64,000 nt of DNA from Cohnella lubricantis (GCF_014212015.1 NZ_JACJVN010000027.1:1-64000); one strand, 5' to 3'; positions 16,414 through 24,431 are shown, counted from the first letter of the stretch. Program-made: numbers and translations. Notes: generated by a model not told the origin, from the letters alone.

Positions 16414-16764
16414 TTGATCGTCAAACGCGGGGATGTTTTCTATGCGGATCTGTCGCCGGTAGTCGGTTCGGAGCAGGGAGGCGTGCGCCCCGTGCTGGTG
16501 ATTCAGAACGACATCGGCAACCGGTTCAGTCCGACGGTGATCGTAGCGGCTATTACCGCCCAAATCCAGAAAGCGAAACTCCCGACGCATGTCGAGATCG
16601 AAGCGAAGGTCCACGGTCTGGACCGCGATTCGGTCGTGCTCCTGGAGCAGATCCGGACAATCGACAAGCAGCGGTTGACGGACAAGATCACCCATCTGGA
16701 AGAGGAAATGATGCATAAAGTCGATGATGCGCTGTTGATCAGTGTTGGACTTATCGACTTTTAA
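16414..16764 (+). CDS. ndoA: Endoribonuclease toxin EndoA (MazF family)
   Basis: This 116-residue MazF-family toxin cleaves mRNA at UACAU-type sites in B. subtilis. The sequence from [20 protein letters not shown] through [17 protein letters not shown] is nearly the same as B. subtilis EndoA, including RGDV, the [12 protein letters not shown] strand and the catalytic Arg in the [11 protein letters not shown] region. TTG at 16414 gives the conserved N-terminus and length; a second TTG precedes it. The ribosome site lies in the end of ndoAI, so translation is coupled. A very strong terminator follows. Confidence 0.96.
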   Translation: MIVKRGDVFYADLSPVVGSEQGGVRPVLVIQNDIGNRFSPTVIVAAITAQIQKAKLPTHVEIEAKVHGLDRDSVVLLEQIRTIDKQRLTDKITHLEEEMMHKVDDALLISVGLIDF

Positions 16765-16770
16765 ACAGAG

Positions 16771-16809
16771 CGGAAGCCGCGAGTGGCGGCTTCCGTTTTT
16801 TTTTTTTTT
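16771..16809 (+). terminator. Strong intrinsic terminator after ndoA
   Basis: CGGAAGCCGC (16771-16780) pairs with GCGGCTTCCG (16786-16795) around GAGTG, and a run of about 14 T follows. Confidence 0.95.
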
Positions 16810-16854
16810 GCCGTTGCGGGACTCTTGACGTTCCTTGCGACAGGAAATAAGGCA

Positions 16855-16911
16855 TTGACGCGCGGGGTTGTTCTGCGCTAAATTAAACAAGTGATTAAAA
16901 CATTTGTTTAA
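16855..16911 (+). promoter_or_regulatory. Promoter and TetR-type operator
   Basis: TTGACG (16855-16860) and TAAATT (16879-16884) are 18 bp apart. TTAAACAAGTG (16883-16893) and CATTTGTTTAA (16901-16911) are inverted arms matching in 10 of 11 positions around ATTAAAA, overlapping and following the -10. This is a probable operator for the TetR regulator encoded at the end of this operon. Confidence 0.7.
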
Positions 16912-16932
16912 GCAGAGAGAGGATGGGGAGAA

Positions 16933-18099
16933 ATGGCTGTACTTAAGGCATTCTTCAAAAGGCCGACGACGTGGATCGGGATCGTGACGGCTTTGATGTT
17001 CCAATTGATATTCTCCGTGGTGTGGATGACGGGGTATGACGGCGTAACGGATCGCATGGACCGGCTGCACGTCGGCATCGTGAACGAGGATGCGGGCATC
17101 GGAGCGCAGGTGGCGGAGCAGCTGCAGAGCTCGCTTCCGGTGCAGACGGAGCGGTTCGAGGATATGGATGCTGCCCGGCGCCGGCTGGATGATCGGGAGC
17201 TGCAGATGATCATCCGGATTCCGGCGAGCTTCTCGGCGGACGTGTCCGACGCCGGGAAGAAGGCATCCATTCAATATGTGCTGAATGAGTCGAATCCGGC
17301 GACTATCAAGAGCATGATGACCGGAGTCGCCGAACAGGTGACGGCAACGGTCAACAAGATGGCGGTCGGCCAAGGCATCGCCCAGACGCTGGCGCAGGCG
17401 CAGATGCCTGCTGATCAAGCGCAAGCGGCGGCTGGCGCATTGTCTGAGCGGGTAGTATCCGACATCGAGAGCATCCATCCGGTGAAAGGCATGAACAATC
17501 AAATGGTGCCGATGATGGTCGTACTCGCTTCGTTCGTCGGGGCGATGATCATGGGGATGAACATGGAGCAATCCTCGATGGGAGTCGCGATGGCGACAGG
17601 CGCGGGCAAGTGGGCGCGGTTCGCCGCTCGGACTTGGATTAACATCGGGGCCGCGTTCGTCGTATCGCTGATCGGCACCCTCTTGGTCATGGCGTTCGGC
17701 GGCCAGACGGAGCAAGGGTGGCTCGCGCTGTGGGGCGTTGTCTTCGTCGTGCTGCTTACCTTCCTGTTCGTCACCCAGATGTTCCTGCTGCTGTTCGGCA
17801 TGGGCGGGATGCTCTTTAACGTGGTGACGCTGTCCGCGCAGCTCGTCTCTTCCGGGGCGATGGTGCCGCGCGAGCTGCTGCCCGATTTCTACGTGGGGCT
17901 CGGCCACGCGCTGCCGGCAACCTATGCGGTTAACGGTTTGATGAACGTCCTGTTCGGCGGCGGCGGACTTGGCGAATCGTTCGGCATGCTGATCTTGATC
18001 GCCGCGGTCGCGATCGCGGTCGGCGCCCTAGCGGTCGCCTTGAAGCCTCAGAAGAAGCCTCATGCCGGAGCCGCTCCCGCGGGCGCAGCCCAACGGTAA
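16933..18099 (+). CDS. ABC-2/YhgE-Pip-like permease
   Basis: This 388-residue membrane protein has one N-terminal helix (about 15-33), an extracytoplasmic domain of about 150 residues beginning LHVGIVNEDAGIGAQVAEQL, and about six C-terminal helices. The layout matches ABC-2 exporters of the shorter YhgE/Pip type. The NEDAG-like motif and FSAQLVSSGAMVPRELLP-like loop are typical. It has no ATPase neighbour; members may work with a partner encoded elsewhere. GGATGGGGAG precedes the ATG. It lies 70 bp ahead of a TetR regulator, and a TetR-like palindrome overlaps its promoter, suggesting inducible efflux. Confidence 0.78.
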   Translation: MAVLKAFFKRPTTWIGIVTALMFQLIFSVVWMTGYDGVTDRMDRLHVGIVNEDAGIGAQVAEQLQSSLPVQTERFEDMDAARRRLDDRELQMIIRIPASFSADVSDAGKKASIQYVLNESNPATIKSMMTGVAEQVTATVNKMAVGQGIAQTLAQAQMPADQAQAAAGALSERVVSDIESIHPVKGMNNQMVPMMVVLASFVGAMIMGMNMEQSSMGVAMATGAGKWARFAARTWINIGAAFVVSLIGTLLVMAFGGQTEQGWLALWGVVFVVLLTFLFVTQMFLLLFGMGGMLFNVVTLSAQLVSSGAMVPRELLPDFYVGLGHALPATYAVNGLMNVLFGGGGLGESFGMLILIAAVAIAVGALAVALKPQKKPHAGAAPAGAAQR

Positions 18100-18169
18100 C
18101 GGCTGCCTTGCTTCCGGGTAGGAGCGGGTTCATAATAAGAGAATAGCTTGGTTCATGATGGAGGCAGAG

Positions 18170-18784
18170 ATGGAATCAGCGGAGATAGACGTCAAGAAGC
18201 GGCTGCTCTTGGCCGCGAAGAAGCTGTTCGCCCGTTACGGGTACGACGGGACGTCCATTCGGCAGATCTGCGAAGAAGCCGGCGCGAATGTGGCGCTCGT
18301 ATCCTACCATTTCGGAGGCAAAGAGAATATATTCAAAGCGCTGTTCGACTTCTCGCTGCCCCTGCGGGTGGTCGATGACCTCTTCGCGGAGCCGCTCGAT
18401 CCGGTCGAGGGCGTCAAGCTGATGATCCGCGAAGTCATTCATTATCAGCATCGGGATCCGGAGCTGGTCCGGATCATTCAGCACGAGATGACCCATTCCG
18501 TTCCGCGGACCGAGGTCATCCGCGAATATCTGTCTCCGATCTGGGAGCTGGCAAGGTCGCTGCTTGAGGAAGGACGGAAGCAAGGAGCATTCCGCTTCCG
18601 TTCCCTGGATACGACGTTTCTGTACATCTGGGGAGGTCTGCTGTTCCCTCGCGACTTTGCCCTATTCGAGCCGGTCTTGACGGAACCGGCGCCAACGATG
18701 GAGCAGAAGATCGAAGATTTGACGGGCTTCGTGCTCGGTGCGCTGGCCTGCGAGGCTGAGCGTGGCGTGACTGGCATGTGGTGA
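18170..18784 (+). CDS. TetR/AcrR family regulator
   Basis: This 204-residue repressor has an N-terminal DNA-binding domain: KKRLLLAAKKLFARYGYDGT, then IRQICEEAGANVALVSYHFG with the GK turn that follows in this family. The C-terminal ligand-binding domain is of the DUF1956/CecR-like sort. ATG at 18170 is preferred because GGAGG lies 6 bp upstream, although two ATGs occur 15 bp earlier. It is transcribed with the YhgE-like permease and very likely represses that operon at the 16883-16911 palindrome. The ligand is unknown. Confidence 0.88.
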   Translation: MESAEIDVKKRLLLAAKKLFARYGYDGTSIRQICEEAGANVALVSYHFGGKENIFKALFDFSLPLRVVDDLFAEPLDPVEGVKLMIREVIHYQHRDPELVRIIQHEMTHSVPRTEVIREYLSPIWELARSLLEEGRKQGAFRFRSLDTTFLYIWGGLLFPRDFALFEPVLTEPAPTMEQKIEDLTGFVLGALACEAERGVTGMW

Positions 18785-18886
18785 GGAGAGAAGGCGCTTC
18801 CCACAGGGGAGCGTCTCTTGGTCGTTCTAGCCGCGGCTTCGGCTGTGCGGTGGACGACTGTGAATGATGAGGAGGATGCAAGAGAG

Positions 18887-21079
18887 ATGAGCGAAGCTGT
18901 AGCAACGGAGGCAGCCGCGCGCGAAGCGGCGGAGCGCATGATCAAGCAGATCGCGGCGGAGCTTGGGATCAGTCCCGGTCAGGTGCGCACGGTCGCTGGC
19001 CTGCTCGACGAAGGGAACACGATTCCGTTCATCGCGCGTTACCGTAAGGAGATGACCGGCGAGCTGGACGAGAACCAGCTGCGGGCAATCGAGGAGCGGC
19101 GCGGCTATTTGAAGCAGCTCGAGGACCGCAAGGGCGAGGTGCTGCGCCTGATCGACGAGCAGGGCAAGCTGACGCCCGAGCTGCAGGCTGCGATTGCAGG
19201 CGCGGTGAAGCTGCAGGAGGTCGAAGATCTGTATCGGCCGTATCGCCAGAAGCGCAAGACGCGCGCCAGCGTCGCCAAGGAGCGCGGGCTGGAGCCGCTC
19301 GCGCAATGGCTGCTGTCGCAGCCGCGGCAAGGCGATCTGCTAGCGGAAGCAGCGCGCTATGTGGATGCGGAGAAGGGCGTGGCGACGCCGGAGGAGGCGG
19401 TGCAGGGCGCGATGGACATCGTGGCGGAGGGCCTCGCCGACGACGCGAACGCGCGCAAGCAGGTGCGGCGCTTCATGTGGGAATACGGCGTGCTGCGCAG
19501 CAAGGCGAAGAACGCTGAGGCGGAGTCGGTGTACGAGATGTACTATGACTATTCGGAGCCGGTGAAGCGGCTGCCGCCGCACCGCGTGCTCGCAATGAAC
19601 CGCGGCGAGCGTGAAGATGTGCTCAGCGTAAGCATCGACGTGCCGGTGGAGCGGATCGTGGACGAGCTGCAGCGGCGGTTGATTCGCGGCGCATCGGTCA
19701 CGCGGGACGCGCTGGCCGCTGCCGCGGAGGACGGCTACAAGCGGCTGATCGCGCCGTCGATCGAGCGGGAGCTGCGCGGCGAACTGACCGAGAAGGCTGA
19801 GGAGCACGCGATCGGCATCTTCTCCGAGAACCTGCGCAATCTGCTGCTCCAGCCGCCGGTGAAGGGACGCGTCGTGCTCGGCGTCGACCCGGCCTACCGG
19901 ACAGGCTGCAAGCTGGCTGTCGTGGACGAGACGGGCAAGCTGCTAGAGGTGGCCGTGTCGTATCCTACGCCGCCGCACAACAAGAAGGCGGAAGCCGAAG
20001 CGCTGTTCCGCCGCTTGATCTCGCAATACGGCGTCCATCTCATCGTCGTTGGCAACGGCACCGCATCGCGCGAGACGGAGCAATTCGTCGTCGACGTGAT
20101 CAAGGGCATGCCGGAGCGCGGGCTGCAGTATCTCATCGTTAATGAAGCAGGCGCGAGCGTCTACTCCGCGTCGAAGCTGGCGCAGGAGGAGTTCCCGGAT
20201 CTGGACGTCGCCGAGCGCAGCGCCGTGTCGATCGCGCGCCGGCTGCAGGACCCGCTGGCCGAGCTCGTCAAGATTGAGCCGAAGGCGATCGGCGTCGGGC
20301 AGTACCAGCACGACGTGTCGCAGAAGCGGCTCGACGAGAGCCTCTCCGGCGTCGTCGAGTCGGCGGTTAACCACGTCGGCGTCGACGTCAACACGGCTTC
20401 GCCTTCGCTGCTGTCGTATGTGGCGGGGGTGAACGCCACGATCGCCAAGAACATCGTCAAGCAGCGCGAGGAGAACGGCCCCTTCGCTGACCGTTCACAG
20501 CTGCAGAAGGTGCCGCGGCTCGGCGCGAAGACGTTCGAGCAGTGCGTCGGCTTCCTCCGCATTACGGACGGGCGGAATCCGCTCGACCGGACGCCGATCC
20601 ACCCGGAGTCGTACAAGGTGGTCGACCGGCTGTTCAAGGAGCTCAAGCTGCCGTTGTCAGCGATCGGCACGGATGAGCTGAAGGCTCGCTTGAGCGAGGT
20701 GCAGGTTGAGGAGATGGCGGCTCGGCTTGAGGTTGGCGCGCCGACGCTGCGGGACATTGTAGGCAGCTTGCAGCGCCCGGGACGCGATCCGCGCGACGAG
20801 CTGCCGCCGCCGATCTTCCACACCGACGTGCTCGACATCGAGGATCTGAAGCCGGGCATGGAGCTGCAAGGAACGGTTCGCAACGTCGTCGACTTCGGCG
20901 CGTTCGTCGACATCGGCATCAAGAACGACGGGCTCGTGCATGTCTCGCAGCTGAGCAACAAGTTCGTCAAGCATCCGACGGAAGTCGTCGCCGTCGGGGA
21001 CACCGTGAAGGTGTGGGTCATCGGCGTCGATCTGAAGAAGGGGCGCGTCAGCCTGACGATGAAGGGACCGGCGATTTAA
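18887..21079 (+). CDS. tex: Tex-type RNA-binding S1 protein (YdcI)
   Basis: This 730-residue protein is a full-length Tex/YdcI homologue, a conserved nucleic-acid-binding factor linked to transcription. In order it has the N-terminal helical region (ELGISPGQVRTVAGLLDEGN, then IPFIARYRKEMTGELDENQL), a RuvX/YqgF-like domain (VLGVDPAYRTGCKLAVVDET), helix-hairpin-helix motifs (VNTASPSLLSYVAGVNATIA) and a C-terminal S1 domain (GMELQGTVRNVVDFGAFVDI). ATG at 18887 gives the family N-terminus; GAGGAGG lies upstream, with slightly long spacing. In B. subtilis ydcI also precedes cmpA and ydcK, as here. Confidence 0.95.
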   Translation: MSEAVATEAAAREAAERMIKQIAAELGISPGQVRTVAGLLDEGNTIPFIARYRKEMTGELDENQLRAIEERRGYLKQLEDRKGEVLRLIDEQGKLTPELQAAIAGAVKLQEVEDLYRPYRQKRKTRASVAKERGLEPLAQWLLSQPRQGDLLAEAARYVDAEKGVATPEEAVQGAMDIVAEGLADDANARKQVRRFMWEYGVLRSKAKNAEAESVYEMYYDYSEPVKRLPPHRVLAMNRGEREDVLSVSIDVPVERIVDELQRRLIRGASVTRDALAAAAEDGYKRLIAPSIERELRGELTEKAEEHAIGIFSENLRNLLLQPPVKGRVVLGVDPAYRTGCKLAVVDETGKLLEVAVSYPTPPHNKKAEAEALFRRLISQYGVHLIVVGNGTASRETEQFVVDVIKGMPERGLQYLIVNEAGASVYSASKLAQEEFPDLDVAERSAVSIARRLQDPLAELVKIEPKAIGVGQYQHDVSQKRLDESLSGVVESAVNHVGVDVNTASPSLLSYVAGVNATIAKNIVKQREENGPFADRSQLQKVPRLGAKTFEQCVGFLRITDGRNPLDRTPIHPESYKVVDRLFKELKLPLSAIGTDELKARLSEVQVEEMAARLEVGAPTLRDIVGSLQRPGRDPRDELPPPIFHTDVLDIEDLKPGMELQGTVRNVVDFGAFVDIGIKNDGLVHVSQLSNKFVKHPTEVVAVGDTVKVWVIGVDLKKGRVSLTMKGPAI

Positions 21080-21175
21080 GCCGGCCCGAGTGAGTGCGTC
21101 GCGTAAGCCCTCGAGGAGGGCTTCGGGAAGCGAGAAGCGCGCGAATTTGGCCCCTCCCCGCCCGCCCGCGCGTCA

Positions 21176-21233
21176 AAAAGGCCGCCATTCGCCCGTCCGC
21201 TCGTTAGAGCGGCTGGACCGAAGGCGGCCTTTT
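21176..21233. terminator. Bidirectional terminator between tex and cmpA
   Basis: AAAAGGCCGCC (21176-21186) pairs with GGCGGCCTTTT (21223-21233). An inner CCGCTC/GAGCGG hairpin sits in the loop. A/T runs on both sides suit both the tex and cmpA directions. Confidence 0.85.
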
Positions 21234-21264
21234 ATGATGAGCCTTGAAGGGCTTGCGCCGGAGC

Positions 21265-21411
21265 TCAAGGCTTGGTATGCGAAGCGGACGGGGTATTCCC
21301 CGATGGAGACTGCCGTTGGTAGAAAAACCAGCAGTCGTTCAGCATCTTGATCTGCCGGCGGTCCTTCTTGAGGTACGCCCGCATGAGCTGGTTGCACAGC
21401 CATTGCGGCAT
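21265..21411 (-). CDS. cmpA: Cortex morphogenetic protein CmpA
   Basis: This 48-codon gene reads MPQWLCNQLMRAYLKKDRRQ, then IKMLNDCWFFYQRQSP, essentially the B. subtilis CmpA sequence, followed by a 12-residue Ser/Thr/Pro tail. CmpA is a sporulation quality-control adaptor that helps ClpXP degrade SpoIVA when coat assembly fails. GGGGAGGAGGG lies about 8 bp upstream of the ATG. Its place between tex and the SprT gene matches B. subtilis. The B. subtilis protein has about 37 residues, so the extended tail is unusual. Confidence 0.92.
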   Translation of the reverse strand: MPQWLCNQLMRAYLKKDRRQIKMLNDCWFFYQRQSPSGNTPSASHTKP

Positions 21412-21513
21412 TGCTGTCGCCCTCCTCCCCTGTCATGCTGCATTACTAGCATATGGGGGTGGGCGAATGACCGTGCAGGTCCCGTTCGCGGGGAGCTGCG
21501 TTCAGCTGCCTTT

Positions 21514-21876
21514 TTACGACATGACTTCTTCCTCTTCCTCGTACCACTGCTCGAGCTGCGCCTGAAGCGCGCGGATCTCGGTCAGCAAGGAGATGAGCGG
21601 ATAGGAGCTCTCGCGGATGGCGGCGAAGGCGCGTTCCAGCTCGTTGATATACGCAAGCCCGCCTACCGGGACTTCGTTCTCGTTAAGAAGCTCGAGACCG
21701 TTGCATTCCGCGACAGCCTTCGGCAGCTCGGGAATGTTGTCGGCGGTTAGCTTCGCGATCTCTTTATGAAGCCGCAAATTCAGCGCGCTTAATTGGTAAG
21801 CATGAGTCGCAGGCATCTCGACCCACAGCAGGCTTCCGTCTGGACGCTGCATTAGAATATAAGCCTTGTTGGACAT
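21514..21876 (-). CDS. Conserved-looking hypothetical protein
   Basis: This 120-residue soluble protein has no recognised family. It starts MSNKAYILMQRPDGSLLWVE, suggesting a small beta hairpin. Residues 30-115 look helical with heptad-like Leu/Ile spacing (QLSALNLRLHKEIAKLTADN), and the end is strongly acidic (EQWYEEEEEVMS). GAGGGGAG precedes the ATG at 21876. It sits between cmpA and the SprT gene, transcribed in the same direction as cmpA, so a sporulation link is possible but not shown. There is no signal peptide or metal motif. Confidence 0.75.
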   Translation of the reverse strand: MSNKAYILMQRPDGSLLWVEMPATHAYQLSALNLRLHKEIAKLTADNIPELPKAVAECNGLELLNENEVPVGGLAYINELERAFAAIRESSYPLISLLTEIRALQAQLEQWYEEEEEVMS

Positions 21877-21911
21877 GGCGGCGCGTTCTCCCCTCGATCG
21901 GCAATTCCTAC

Positions 21912-21942
21912 TTGACAGTGTAGCCCAACGTCAGTCTACAAT
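21912..21942 (+). promoter_or_regulatory. Promoter of the SprT-family gene
   Basis: TTGACA at 21912-21917 is followed 17 bp later by TCTACA (21935-21940) or 19 bp later by TACAAT (21937-21942). It lies about 43 bp before the ATG. Confidence 0.6.
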
Positions 21943-21984
21943 TCAAGAGGAATACAAGCGCGAACAGGCGGGAGGGGCACACGT

Positions 21985-22458
21985 ATGAACGACAGCGAAC
22001 TGCAGCAATGGGTCGAAAAGGTATCTCTCGCGGCGTTCGGCGTTCCGTTCCGCCACAAAGCGACATTCAACGGGCGGCTGCGCACGACGGGCGGGCGTTA
22101 CTTCCTGAAGAGCCACAATATCGAGATCAGCCCTCACCAATTGGCCGTGAACGGCGTTGAGGAGACAGAGAAGATCATCAAGCATGAACTGTGCCATTAT
22201 CATTTGCATTTGGCCGGCCGGGGATACAAGCATGCCGATCCGGACTTTAAGCGACTGCTGAAGCAGGTGGGGGCGACGCTCTATTGCAAGACGCTGCCGG
22301 GCGCCAAACGGAGCTTGCCGGTGAAGTACTATCTTGTCTGCCGCGATTGCGGTATGTCGTACCCGCGCAAGCGTCGCGCCGACCCGCGCCGATACGCCTG
22401 CGGGAAGTGCCGAGGCAAGCTCAAGCTGGTCGAGGCGCAGCCGGAGCAGGAGGCGTGA
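21985..22458 (+). CDS. SprT-family metallopeptidase-like protein (YdcK)
   Basis: This 157-residue protein resembles B. subtilis YdcK and the SprT/Spartan fold. The zinc-binding motif is HELCH (residues 67-71), with further histidines (HYHLH) nearby. A C-terminal zinc ribbon is visible as YLVCRDCGMSY and later YACGKCRGKL. SprT-like proteins are predicted metallopeptidases, sometimes acting on DNA-protein crosslinks, but YdcK's substrate is unknown. GGGAGGGG precedes ATG 21985. Its position beside cmpA and tex is conserved. Confidence 0.88.
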   Translation: MNDSELQQWVEKVSLAAFGVPFRHKATFNGRLRTTGGRYFLKSHNIEISPHQLAVNGVEETEKIIKHELCHYHLHLAGRGYKHADPDFKRLLKQVGATLYCKTLPGAKRSLPVKYYLVCRDCGMSYPRKRRADPRRYACGKCRGKLKLVEAQPEQEA

Positions 22459-22533
22459 GAAGCCGCGCCAGGGATCGGATTTGGGCGATGCGACGAATGC
22501 ATTTTTGCCAATAAAAAACATTGGACGAACCGC

Positions 22534-22562
22534 TTGACTTCGCTTGGGAACCATGATAAATT
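22534..22562 (+). promoter_or_regulatory. Promoter of the tRNA-Asn/Ser cluster
   Basis: TTGACT (22534-22539) and TAAATT (22557-22562) are 17 bp apart and lie 30 bp upstream of the first tRNA. Confidence 0.65.
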
Positions 22563-22591
22563 ATTAAATGTCGCTTCGGACGAAACCATAT

Positions 22592-22667
22592 TCCCTGATA
22601 GCTCAGTTGGTAGAGCACTCGACTGTTAATCGAGTTGTCACAGGTTCGAGTCCTGTTCGGGGAGCCA
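22592..22667 (+). tRNA. tRNA-Asn(GTT)
   Basis: The cloverleaf is complete. TCCCTGA pairs with TCGGGGA in the acceptor stem, the anticodon arm is CTCGA-CTGTTAA-TCGAG, the T arm contains GGTTCGAGTCC, and CCA is encoded. Confidence 0.97.
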
Positions 22668-22671
22668 CTTT

Positions 22672-22760
22672 GGAGAGGTACCCAAGAGGCCGAAGGGGGC
22701 GCTTTGCTAAAGCGTTAGGGTGTAACAGCCGCGAGGGTTCGAATCCCTCTCTCTCCGCCA
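22672..22760 (+). tRNA. tRNA-Ser(GCT)
   Basis: This class II tRNA of 89 nt has a long variable arm (GTTAGGGTGTAACAGCC). The anticodon GCT lies in GCTTTGCTAAAGC, the T loop is GGTTCGAATCC, and CCA is encoded. It begins four bases after tRNA-Asn. Confidence 0.97.
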
Positions 22761-22780
22761 CCACCAAGGCGACGAATTGA

Positions 22781-22816
22781 AGAGCCATCACCGGTCAGCC
22801 GGCGAAGGCTCTTTTT
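22781..22816 (+). terminator. Terminator of the tRNA-Asn/Ser cluster
   Basis: AGAGCC (22781-22786) pairs with GGCTCT (22807-22812), with an inner CCGG/CCGG contact, followed by five T. Confidence 0.85.
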
Positions 22817-22886
22817 GGTTGTGCGTTAGAATGTTGGTTGCTGGAGTCGATTGTGGTTGTCGGCTAGTTGGTAATCGGTTGCAGGG

Positions 22887-23816
22887 CTACAGCCACTTCT
22901 TGCGCTTGTAGAACCACCAGAGGCCGGCAGCGACGAGCGCCATGATGAGCCAAAGAGCGGGATAGCCGAACTTCCATTCGAGCTCGGGCATGAACCGGAA
23001 GTTCATCCCGTACACGCCGGCGAGGAACGTCAGCGGCAGGAAGATGGAGCTGATGATGGTCAGCGTCTTCATGATCTCGTTCATCCGGTCGGACTTCATA
23101 TTGAGCTGAAGCTCGAGCAGAGCCGTCATCGCTTCGCGGAACGAGTCGATCGAATCGAGCACGCGCGAGATGTGGTCGTAGATATCGATAAAATAAACGT
23201 CGGCCTCCCGGCGGCTGTAAGGGAACTGCTGATGGCTGAGCAGCCCGAGGGCGACCCTCTCGTCCGCGAGAATGCGGCGCAGCGTATGCAGGCGCCGCTT
23301 CAGGCGGAATACGTCCCCTGCGATGCGTACATGGGGGTTGTGGAAGACAGCTCGTTCGTGCTTGTCTAGGCTGTTGTCAATCTTGTCCACGACATTGGCG
23401 TAGTCGTCTACGCAGTGGTCCAGCAGGCAGTAGAGGAGGCTGCCGGAGTATTCCATATACCTGGAGGTTCGGCGAAAGTCCTCTCTCGCCCGGCGAAGCG
23501 AATCGACTTCTTCCGGACAGATCGTAATTACGTAGTTCGGCCCGATCACATGCTCGATCTCCACCGTCGACAGATCCGGATTCACGTGGAAGAACGTCAG
23601 GAGCAGATGCTTGTCGTACCTGTCGAGCTTGGGGCGCTGGCCCAGCGTGACGCAATCCTCAACGATCAGAGGATGGCATCCGAACATGTCCGAGAGGATA
23701 CGCTGAATCTCTTCGGCGGAGCTGCCGATCAGCGGAATCCAGGCAATCTCTCCGTCATCCGGCACGCGCATCTCGGTCTCGGCAACGGCTTTGGAATGCG
23801 TATTGTATAAGAGCAT
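22887..23816 (-). CDS. corA: CorA family magnesium transporter
   Basis: This 309-residue protein is a CorA-type divalent cation channel for Mg2+ uptake. The N-terminal two thirds form the cytosolic funnel. The long helix includes DKIDNSLDKHERAVF and the stretch before the first membrane helix. The selectivity motif YGMNF lies between the two C-terminal membrane segments, and the protein ends in a basic KRKKWL tail. GAGGGGAG precedes ATG 23816. It stands alone between two tRNA clusters, in the opposite direction. No M-box riboswitch is visible in the short leader. Confidence 0.93.
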   Translation of the reverse strand: MLLYNTHSKAVAETEMRVPDDGEIAWIPLIGSSAEEIQRILSDMFGCHPLIVEDCVTLGQRPKLDRYDKHLLLTFFHVNPDLSTVEIEHVIGPNYVITICPEEVDSLRRAREDFRRTSRYMEYSGSLLYCLLDHCVDDYANVVDKIDNSLDKHERAVFHNPHVRIAGDVFRLKRRLHTLRRILADERVALGLLSHQQFPYSRREADVYFIDIYDHISRVLDSIDSFREAMTALLELQLNMKSDRMNEIMKTLTIISSIFLPLTFLAGVYGMNFRFMPELEWKFGYPALWLIMALVAAGLWWFYKRKKWL

Positions 23817-23892
23817 TGGCGTTCTGTTCTCCCCTCGGTGAGATGCTTATAGGATAGCATATTTTACCATTAAAAAAAGTTCGCAAAAGGAC

Positions 23893-23921
23893 TTGCACAT
23901 GTGCCGGGATTCAGGTATACT
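23893..23921 (+). promoter_or_regulatory. Promoter of the tRNA-Glu/Lys/Leu cluster
   Basis: TTGCAC (23893-23898) and TATACT (23916-23921) are 17 bp apart, 55 bp before the first tRNA. Confidence 0.7.
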
Positions 23922-23976
23922 CATTTTTGTCGTTTGAACGAGGCGCCTGATGAACGGGCAGCAATAAGACTAATGT

Positions 23977-24051
23977 GGCCCGTTGGTCAAGGGGTTAAGA
24001 CACCTCCCTTTCACGGAGGTAACATGGGTTCGAATCCCATACGGGTCACCA
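23977..24051 (+). tRNA. tRNA-Glu(TTC)
   Basis: GGCCCGT pairs with ACGGGTC, the anticodon arm is CCTCC-CTTTCAC-GGAGG, the T arm contains GGTTCGAATCC, and CCA is encoded. Confidence 0.97.
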
Positions 24052-24060
24052 CTGAATTAA

Positions 24061-24136
24061 GAGCCATTAGCTCAGTTGGTAGAGCACCTGACTTTTAATC
24101 AGGGTGTCGAAGGTTCGAGTCCTTCATGGCTCACCA
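24061..24136 (+). tRNA. tRNA-Lys(TTT)
   Basis: GAGCCAT pairs with ATGGCTC, the anticodon arm is CCTGA-CTTTTAA-TCAGG, and CCA is encoded. Confidence 0.97.
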
Positions 24137-24175
24137 GTTTCGATTATGCCGATCGAAGCCGGAGAATTATCATAT

Positions 24176-24261
24176 GCGGTCGTGGCGGAATGGCAGACGC
24201 ACCAGCTTGAGGGGCTGGCGGTAGCAATACCGTGGAGGTTCGAGTCCTCTCGACCGCACCA
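24176..24261 (+). tRNA. tRNA-Leu(GAG)
   Basis: This class II tRNA of 86 nt has acceptor GCGGTCG/CGACCGC, anticodon GAG in CCAGCTTGAGGGGCTGG, a long variable arm and encoded CCA. Confidence 0.97.
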
Positions 24262-24274
24262 TACATAAGAGATC

Positions 24275-24302
24275 ATCCCTTGCGGAAGCAGGGGATTTTT
24301 TT
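24275..24302 (+). terminator. Terminator of the tRNA-Glu/Lys/Leu cluster
   Basis: ATCCCTTGC (24275-24283) pairs fully with GCAGGGGAT (24288-24296) around GGAA, followed by a T-run. Confidence 0.9.
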
Positions 24303-24374
24303 GTTTTTGTTACAGGACAGTCCAACCATCTAGCAAATCGTAGATAAGGTATTACTTTTCATTGCTCACCCCCA

Positions 24375-24403
24375 TGTCAACGAGGCCTATGCTTTTCTAC
24401 AAT
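24375..24403 (+). promoter_or_regulatory. Promoter of the GH35-like gene
   Basis: TGTCAA (24375-24380) and TACAAT (24398-24403) are 17 bp apart, 29 bp before the TTG start. Confidence 0.5.
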
Positions 24404-24431
24404 TAATGGTAGAGCAGAGGAGGGGACGAAC

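Noticed and set aside
16393-17907. 504-codon minus-strand frame over ndoA and the permease
   Set aside because: It spans two well-supported opposite genes and a terminator.
18786-18820. Terminator between TetR and tex
   Set aside because: The stem is broken by mismatches and there is no T-run.
21173-21436. 87-codon minus-strand frame over cmpA
   Set aside because: It is out of frame with the cmpA sequence, which is recognised residue by residue.
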